Assembly (NCBI GenBank): GCA_043798435.1
Contig: JAZDOR010000069.1
Coordinates: 1-17,216 of the forward strand
Reading direction: 5' to 3'
Source: JAGUXG01 sp043798435
GTDB lineage: Bacteria > UBA9089 > UBA9088 > JAGUXG01
DNA: 17,216 bases
Shown: piece after piece, positions 13,574 through 17,216 of the stretch
How positions within the stretch are numbered: the first letter of the stretch is position 1
How the letters are laid out: each line of letters starts with the position of its first letter
Notes under the pieces: generated by a model
The model's database searches: none
Seen by the model: only the letters and a program-made list of their open reading frames with translations
What the model was told of the DNA's origin: nothing
Program-made: the position numbers and the translations under genes

Positions 13574-14488
13574 CTATATAAATGTGAGCCAGTGGTAATA
13601 AGAAGTGTCTTTGCCAACTACCACCTCAAAGAATTTCTCCTGAATCTTGCGGGTTATTTCACCCCGGCCACCATTTCCAATTATCCTTCCATCAACCTCT
13701 CTGATGGGTGTTATCTCTGCAGCTGTGCCTGTAAAGAATAACTCATCTGCAGAAAATAATTCCTCTCTTAAGAGATTCCTTTTGAGACAATCTATTCCAA
13801 AATTTTTAGCTATAGCCATCGCAGACTGGGCTGTTATTCCATAGAGTGCCCCAGCATCCTCTGATGGCGTTATCAAGACACCGTTCTTTATCAGAAAGAT
13901 ATTTTCCCCTGGCCCCTCAGCCACAAAGCCTGCTAAATTAAGCTGGATAGCCTCATTATAACCACAGTCCAAAGCCTCTATCTTTGCCAGAACACTGTTG
14001 GCATAGTTGGCAGAACATTTCACCTGAGGTGGCAAAATCCTTGAGTCAACCCTTAGCCAGGAAGATACCTTGCACCGTATCCCATTTTTCAAGCCCTCTT
14101 CTCCTAAATATGAACCCCAGGGCCAGACAGCAATAGCCACATCTATTGGGTTGTTGAGTGGGAATAGCCCCATCTCTTTATAGCCGACATAAGCAATGGG
14201 TCTTATATAGCCAGCCTTTAGCCCGTTCTCCTTGATAAGCTCACAAATAGCAGAGATTATCTCTTCTTTTGAATATGGAATCTTCATTCTGTAGGCGTGG
14301 CAACCAGCAAATAACCGGTCTATATGCTCTTTCAGCCTGAAGACAGCTGGACCCTTCTCTGTCTCATAGCACCTGATTCCCTCAAAAACACCTGTTCCAT
14401 AGTGCAAGGCATGGGTGAGGATGTGCACCTGAGCCTTATCCCAATCTATCATCTCACCATTTATCCATATCTTCTTACATTTTTCCAT
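13574..14488 (-). CDS. ilvE: Branched-chain amino acid aminotransferase
   Basis: PLP enzyme (fold type IV) that makes valine, leucine and isoleucine from their 2-oxo acids with glutamate. 304 residues, the usual length. HALHYGTGVFEGIRCY at 26-41 is the classic N-terminal motif; Lys157 in PPQVKCSANYANSVLAK binds PLP; CGYNEAIQLN and FVAEGPGENIFLI at 188-200 contain the conserved Glu191 and the phosphate-side residues; the late FFTGTAAEITPI matches the family. The start has a strong Shine-Dalgarno AGGAGGT (14499-14493) and a consensus promoter. It is separate from ilvBN in this window but completes the same pathway. Tail-to-tail with the cyclic-nucleotide-fold gene, with no visible terminator. 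Confidence 0.96.
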   Translation of the reverse strand: MEKCKKIWINGEMIDWDKAQVHILTHALHYGTGVFEGIRCYETEKGPAVFRLKEHIDRLFAGCHAYRMKIPYSKEEIISAICELIKENGLKAGYIRPIAYVGYKEMGLFPLNNPIDVAIAVWPWGSYLGEEGLKNGIRCKVSSWLRVDSRILPPQVKCSANYANSVLAKIEALDCGYNEAIQLNLAGFVAEGPGENIFLIKNGVLITPSEDAGALYGITAQSAMAIAKNFGIDCLKRNLLREELFSADELFFTGTAAEITPIREVDGRIIGNGGRGEITRKIQEKFFEVVVGKDTSYYHWLTFI

Positions 14489-14513
14489 AACTACCTCCTA
14501 ATGATTGGCAACA

Positions 14514-14542
14514 ATTATATCTCAACTCTTTTGATTTGTCAA
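14514..14542 (-). promoter_or_regulatory. Consensus sigma70 promoter for ilvE
   Basis: On the minus strand, perfect -35 TTGACA (14542-14537), exactly 17 bases, perfect -10 TATAAT (14519-14514). The expected start near 14507 gives a leader of about 20 bases containing the AGGAGGT site. This is the best promoter in the window. Confidence 0.8.
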
Positions 14543-14560
14543 AGATTTTTGCGTAATTGT

Positions 14561-14730
14561 TACTATACCGAGAATAAATCAGGTTTCCAAAAAAGGTGGT
14601 TGAAAAAGACTATAGTCCTTAGACCATAGACTCAAGACTATGAAGGTTTTTAGTCTAAGTCTGGAGTCTGAATTAGATATTCCTCTGATAATATTAGTTG
14701 ATAGCTGAATCCTTAAAAACGATATAGACA
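14561..14730. repeat. TACCGA palindromic element, left copy (worn)
   Basis: From 14566 it reads TACCGAGAATAAATCAGG and continues with GGTTGAAAAAGACTATAG and AGACCATAGACTC; this is nearly identical, in inverse orientation, to 16040 down to 15971. The far end seems worn: CGATATAG near 14721-14728 stands where the intact copy has CGGTATA. The interior carries heptamer-like GACTATA words. It fills most of the gap between ilvE and the radical SAM gene. Confidence 0.7.
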
Positions 14731-14753
14731 AACAAGTCCTGCAGGATTATACT
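14725..14753 (+). promoter_or_regulatory. Promoter for the radical SAM gene, nearly leaderless
   Basis: -35 TAGACA (14725-14730, five of six), 17-base spacer and -10 TATACT (14748-14753, five of six). Only nine bases separate the -10 from the ATG at 14763, so the mRNA would have almost no leader, consistent with the absence of a Shine-Dalgarno. The palindrome TCCTGCAGGA lies inside the spacer and could be an operator. Confidence 0.5.
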
Positions 14754-14762
14754 TATCACAAA

Positions 14763-15452
14763 ATGAAAATAACTAAGATGCAGGGTATCTCTCTGATAGA
14801 CTATCCAGATAAGCTATCTTGCCTTCTCTTTCTTTCTGGATGCAACTTAGCTTGCCCATTCTGCCAAAACCCAGACCTGGTTAAAGGAGAAGGAGAGGGA
14901 TTAGATTTTGCCAGAATAATAGAAGAGATAGAAAAGAGGAAAAGATTTATTGGTGGTGTGGTAATTACGGGTGGAGAACCAACCATTCACAGCGATCTTC
15001 CTTTATTGTGCAAAAAAATTAAGGAGATGGGTCTGGCTGTGAAACTTGATACAAATGGGTATCTTTCAGAGGCATTGAAGAGCTTGATAACAGAAGGGGT
15101 TGTTGATTATATTGCCCTTGATATAAAAGCATCTCTTGCGAACTTAAAGAAAGCTTGTGGAAGGGAAATAGAGGCAGAAAAAATAAGAGAGACGATAGGA
15201 TTTTTGATTTCCTCCCGAGTAGAGTATGAGCTTAGAACAACCTGTGTTCCTACTATTATTGATGAAGAGGAGATAGAAAAGATAGGAATAGAAATCCAGG
15301 GTGCAAAGAGATGTTTTCTCCAGCAGTTTCAGAACAAAAAGACATTAGACCTTGATTTTATGAAGATTATGCCATATCCAGCAGAGTATCTCTTGGGGCT
15401 AAAAGAGATAGCCAAGAGGTATGTAGAATCGGTTGAGATACGAGGGCTGTAA
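14763..15452 (+). CDS. Anaerobic ribonucleotide reductase activating-type radical SAM protein
   Basis: 229 residues, like the NrdG2 subgroup of anaerobic ribonucleoside-triphosphate reductase activases, which use a 4Fe-4S cluster and S-adenosylmethionine to place a glycyl radical on the reductase. The cluster motif SGCNLACPFC gives Cys27, Cys31 and Cys34; ITGGEPTIH at 68-76 is the SAM-binding GGEP; LDTNGY near 104-109 and DYIALDIKA are further core strands. The N-terminal KITKMQGISLIDYPDKLSC is characteristic of the subgroup. No reductase (nrdD) is adjacent, so the partner is inferred, and activation of another glycyl-radical enzyme is possible. Followed by the heptamer array and the small winged-helix gene on the same strand. 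Confidence 0.85.
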   Translation: MKITKMQGISLIDYPDKLSCLLFLSGCNLACPFCQNPDLVKGEGEGLDFARIIEEIEKRKRFIGGVVITGGEPTIHSDLPLLCKKIKEMGLAVKLDTNGYLSEALKSLITEGVVDYIALDIKASLANLKKACGREIEAEKIRETIGFLISSRVEYELRTTCVPTIIDEEEIEKIGIEIQGAKRCFLQQFQNKKTLDLDFMKIMPYPAEYLLGLKEIAKRYVESVEIRGL

Positions 15453-15456
15453 ATGA

Positions 15457-15575
15457 GTTGATGGTTTATAGTCTATAGTCCATCAACTATAAACTATAAA
15501 CTATAGACTATCAACTATAAACTATAAACTATAAACTATAAACTATAAACTATAAACTATAAACTATAAACTATT
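15457..15575. repeat. CTATAAA heptamer array
   Basis: Eight perfect tandem CTATAAA units occupy 15515-15570. They are preceded from 15487 by CTATAAA, CTATAAA, CTATAGA and CTATCAA, and followed by a partial CTATTA that merges with the start ATG at 15576. A stem GTTGATGG (15457-15464) / CCATCAAC (15480-15487) precedes the array and encloses TTTATAGTCTATAGT. Each unit contains TATAAA, a -10-like word, so a promoter may lie in the array. Copy number could vary by slippage. Confidence 0.9.
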
Positions 15576-15872
15576 ATGGAATCTGGGATTAGAGAAATAT
15601 TTTCTGAGATCTTGATGGCGATGACAAAGCTTGAGCTTTTGATCTTTTTTACAAGGAATCAATATGCTATGGATACAGCCACCAGATTTTCTGAATTTAT
15701 AAAGAGACCTGAAGCCTATGTGAGAGAAGCCCTTGAATTTTTTACGAGGAAAGGAATTGTTGAAAAAATGGGTGAAGGCGAGACAGCCATTTATTCCTTT
15801 ACCAGTGATTTAGAAGTGATTCACACTATTGATGAGCTTGCCAAGTCCATCCTTAGAAGGAGAATAATTTAA
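15576..15872 (+). CDS. Small winged-helix-like protein
   Basis: 98 residues, no signal or membrane segment. Predicted layout: helix at about 5-25, helix-turn-helix across 31-60 (AMDTATRFSEFIKRPEAYVREALEFFTRKGIV) and a wing at 61-75 (EKMGEGETAIYSF), then a C-terminal helix (HTIDELAKSILRRRII). This is the shape of a one-domain transcription regulator that recognises DNA as a dimer, or of a small regulatory subunit; the family cannot be named from sequence alone. No Shine-Dalgarno; the heptamer array reaches to within five bases of the ATG. Its TAA stop (15870-15872) is the first three bases of the TACCGA palindrome. It may be cotranscribed with the radical SAM gene. Confidence 0.7.
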   Translation: MESGIREIFSEILMAMTKLELLIFFTRNQYAMDTATRFSEFIKRPEAYVREALEFFTRKGIVEKMGEGETAIYSFTSDLEVIHTIDELAKSILRRRII

Positions 15873-16045
15873 TATACCGAAAAGAAATTGGTTTGCGAAA
15901 ATTCAGGTAGCCTAAGACTATAGACATCAGATGATAGACTAAAAAGATATATCAATTAAAAAGTCTGAACTGGAGTCTATGGTCTGAAGCCTATAGTCTT
16001 TTTCAACCGCCTTTTTTGGAAACCTGATTTATTCTCGGTATATTA
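15870..16045. repeat. TACCGA palindromic element, right copy (intact ends)
   Basis: The 176-base element has exact 11-base terminal inverted repeats: TAATATACCGA at 15870-15880 and TCGGTATATTA at 16035-16045. Imperfect inner arms pair further (GAAATTGGTTTGCGAAAA against CCTTTTTTGGAAACCTGATT). The inner part carries CTAAGACTATAGACATC and AGTCTATGGTCTGAAG words. Both ends give TAA stop codons: to the winged-helix gene on plus and to the PBP1A fragment on minus. It resembles a MITE or a bidirectional terminator. No protein is encoded. Confidence 0.8.
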
Positions 16046-16360
16046 CCACTCCTCATTAAAATCCAGCTTATCAGGCACATCTTCCGCTTCTTCTTCGGGA
16101 TATACCTCTTCTACCTCATCTGTGATTGTCCCTGTATCCGTTTCTGTTCCAACGGTGATATGTTCTGGAACAGGAAATGGCGTCTTTGGAAGCTCCTTTA
16201 ATGCCTCAGTCATAAAGTCTCTGAATATTGGAGCGGCAACAGTGCAACCTGTCTGCTTCTCTCCAAGGCTCTTCCTCTTCTTATCATAACCTACCCAGAC
16301 ACCACAGACAAGACAAGGGGTATAGCCAATAAACCAGGCATCAGCATAATCGTTTGTTGT
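16043..16360 (-). pseudogene. 3' fragment of a penicillin-binding protein 1A gene
   Basis: The minus strand is open for 105 codons ending TAA at 16045-16043. It starts TTNDYADAWFIGYTP, then CLVCGVWVGYDKKRKSLGEK and VAAPIFRDFMTEALK, followed by an acidic tail ending DFNEEW. This is the segment immediately after the KTG box in class A PBP transpeptidase domains (KTGTTND-DAWFxGYTP, GVWVGYD, AAPIxRDFM). The SxxK, SxN and KTG motifs and the whole glycosyltransferase domain are absent: a TAA at 16363-16361 and unrelated sequence lie upstream. The cut falls within one or two codons of KTG. It cannot make a working enzyme. A deletion, an insertion elsewhere or an assembly joint could explain it. Confidence 0.85.
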
Positions 16361-16500
16361 TTATCTAATTTTATCCTTTGATATTCTATCTCTTTAATTG
16401 GTTCTGGAATAGCAAAACACCCTTCTATCTTTTCCCAGTCTTTATCCCTGACCGTTACTATTTCACCCAAATAAAAACTTACCCAAATAACATAATGATG
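16361..16500 (-). pseudogene. Orphan reading-frame fragment of unknown origin
   Basis: Directly after the TAG of the 74-residue gene, the same frame stays open on the minus strand with a protein-like stretch including LGEIVTVRDKDWEKIEGCFA and IPEPIKEIEYQRIKLDKQQ, then crosses the PBP1A junction near 16360 and stops about 70 bases later. It has no ATG of its own in the good part and no Shine-Dalgarno. I do not recognise the family. It may be the second half of a gene broken by the amber codon at 16503-16501, cut by the same event that truncated the PBP gene. Confidence 0.35.
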
Positions 16501-16725
16501 CTATTGTAGTAAATAGTCTTTGCTATGTGTATATAAATTAGGTAAACAAATAATTCCATTGTCGTTGTAAGTATTTTCGATAAATTCATCAACAACCCAA
16601 ACATACCTTTTTATTCCATTTTTGATTATTTCCAAGGGCACTAAAAATGCACCAGTTGTAAATATCCTTGGTTTTGATTCAGCAAATGTATTCTCATCCA
16701 ATTTCTGTTCAATTTTCAAACTCAT
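16501..16725 (-). CDS. Small protein of unknown function, 74 residues
   Basis: The ATG at 16725 is preceded by a GAGGTGGA ribosome site at a good distance and by a plausible promoter and palindrome (16758-16806), so expression is likely. The sequence begins MSLKIEQKLDENTFAESKPR and contains two mixed beta-like stretches, IFTTGAFLVPLEII and KRYVWVVDEFI, then NDNGIICLPNLYTHSKDYLLQ in part. No signal peptide, membrane helix or cysteine motif; I do not recognise a family. The TAG stop is followed by more in-frame protein-like sequence, so this may be the N-terminal part of a longer broken gene. It lies 85 bases after the HNH gene on the same strand. Confidence 0.5.
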   Translation of the reverse strand: MSLKIEQKLDENTFAESKPRIFTTGAFLVPLEIIKNGIKRYVWVVDEFIENTYNDNGIICLPNLYTHSKDYLLQ

Positions 16726-16757
16726 ATCTTTCCACCTCGCCTTTAAGATCCTCCTTC

Positions 16758-16806
16758 AAAATAACACATGTTATTTATTATAGCGTGCAAAATTTATGAT
16801 AGTGAA
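16758..16806 (-). promoter_or_regulatory. Promoter and operator-like palindrome before the 74-residue gene
   Basis: On the minus strand, -35 TTCACT (16806-16801), 18-base spacer and perfect -10 TATAAT (16782-16777). Just downstream lies AAATAACA-CA-TGTTATTT (16758-16775), an 8-bp inverted repeat placed where a repressor would block initiation. Confidence 0.5.
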
Positions 16807-16810
16807 AATA

Positions 16811-17116
16811 CTATCTAATCCACACAATATGCCCGTTTATATTATTTTTTTCAAAAACTTCGAGAATTTGTGTGCAAAAACTTAGTAATTCATCATTTCC
16901 CTCATCTTTTGCAAGTTCATATAACCTAATAAACATCTTTTTACCGGTTTCTGTTTGTTTGAAATTTTTCTTAAGAAAATTATGTTGAGCACATAAAGTT
17001 TGTCCATTTTCAATTGTTGCTTTACCTCCAAAATCTTTTGGTTTAATATGATCTATGTGAATCTCAACACCATCTTTAACACTACAACGCCGTTTAGTTG
17101 ACATTAGGTCTGACAT
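16811..17116 (-). CDS. HNH endonuclease, probably lacking its N-terminus
   Basis: 101 residues from the ATG at 17116. The HNH core is VEIHIDHIKPKDFGG at 17-31 (His20, Asp22-His23), IENGQTLCAQHNFLKKN at 35-51 with the middle Asn37 and final His45-Asn46. The rest is helical (LYELAKDEGNDELLSFCTQI). This order, with HIDHI-x-P-GG-x-EN-LC-HN-KK, is usual at the C-terminal end of restriction-type HNH nucleases, which normally have more sequence before it. Here the frame begins only ten residues before the motif and its upstream side abuts the probable transposase gene at 17152, suggesting truncation by an insertion. It could still be a free-standing small HNH protein. No methyltransferase is visible. 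Confidence 0.7.
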   Translation of the reverse strand: MSDLMSTKRRCSVKDGVEIHIDHIKPKDFGGKATIENGQTLCAQHNFLKKNFKQTETGKKMFIRLYELAKDEGNDELLSFCTQILEVFEKNNINGHIVWIR

Positions 17117-17151
17117 AGTGTATACTCTTGAAAAACTCTGGGAGGTGTGCT

Positions 17152-17216
17152 ATGACAGAAAACGATTTGAAAGAATTGATGCCGCAGTTGGAAGTTTATC
17201 ACAAAAGATTTCATAG
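17152..17216 (+). CDS. Partial CDS, probable IS701/IS4-type transposase start
   Basis: ATG at 17152 with the strong Shine-Dalgarno GGAGGTG four bases upstream; 21 full codons are visible, starting MTENDLKELMPQLEVYHKRF, and the frame runs off the window. An N-terminus of the form (D/E)LK-x-L-x-P-x-L-E-x-(F/Y)H-x-RF is typical of DDE transposases of the IS701 group. The DDE residues are beyond the window. Its position next to the shortened HNH gene agrees with an insertion sequence end between about 17117 and 17150, although I cannot see the terminal repeat. Confidence 0.5.
   Translation, partial: MTENDLKELMPQLEVYHKRFH

Noticed and set aside
15487..15575. CRISPR array
   Set aside because: The repeat unit is 7 bases in direct tandem with no unique spacers and no cas genes.

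Overview
The window is AT-rich chromosomal DNA from a Gram-negative-type (diderm) bacterium. The evidence is an outer-membrane beta-barrel gene and the C-terminal end of a penicillin-binding protein 1A. The rpsO-pnp-M16 peptidase order, a trace of a FlgD-like/type IX-type C-terminal domain and the abundant palindromic intergenic repeats suggest an uncultured candidate-phylum lineage (Omnitrophota or Desantisbacteria would be a guess). I cannot name a species. Most genes are ordinary housekeeping genes; the unusual material lies between genes and at the two edges.

Layout. 1-302: start of an outward-reading probable transposase (minus), then palindromic non-coding DNA. 303-3649 (plus): a remnant of a surface-protein C-terminal domain runs in frame into leuB, followed by a plug-less TonB-receptor-like barrel gene that overlaps the 5-formyltetrahydrofolate cyclo-ligase gene by one base. 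6470-3661 (minus): a tRNA-Leu with apparent anticodon AAG, then ilvB, a retropepsin-like aspartic protease and ilvN in a tight operon. 7396-6500 (minus): histone-deacetylase-family hydrolase. 11712-7614 (minus): rpsO, pnp, M16 zinc peptidase and a DUF212/PAP2-related membrane protein. 12760-12002 (minus): fdhD. 13114-13572 (plus): a lone cyclic-nucleotide-binding-fold protein, convergent with ilvE (14488-13574, minus), which has a consensus sigma70 promoter. 14763-15872 (plus): a NrdG-type radical SAM activase and a small winged-helix protein, lying between two inverted copies of a palindromic element. 16043-17216: a debris zone with a PBP1A 3' fragment, an orphan reading-frame fragment, a 74-residue unknown protein, a probably truncated HNH endonuclease and the start of a second probable transposase.

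Function. leuB, ilvB, ilvN and ilvE all belong to branched-chain amino acid synthesis. rpsO-pnp is the classic translation/RNA-decay pair. nrdG-type and fdhD genes suggest anaerobic or formate metabolism.

The most distinctive feature is the intergenic DNA. Nearly every gap of 60 bases or more holds quasi-palindromic repeats of several families: a TACCGA-ended palindrome, RACTATA heptamer arrays, a CGCAGAG element, an ATTCAGGAGTCAGAAT inverted repeat and an AATTCGTTTAC inverted repeat. Several begin exactly at stop codons. The best candidates for a second look are the protease inside ilvBN, the TACCGA palindrome that supplies stop codons to two convergent reading frames, the A34 tRNA-Leu, and the promoter-like block shared by ilvB and fdhD.
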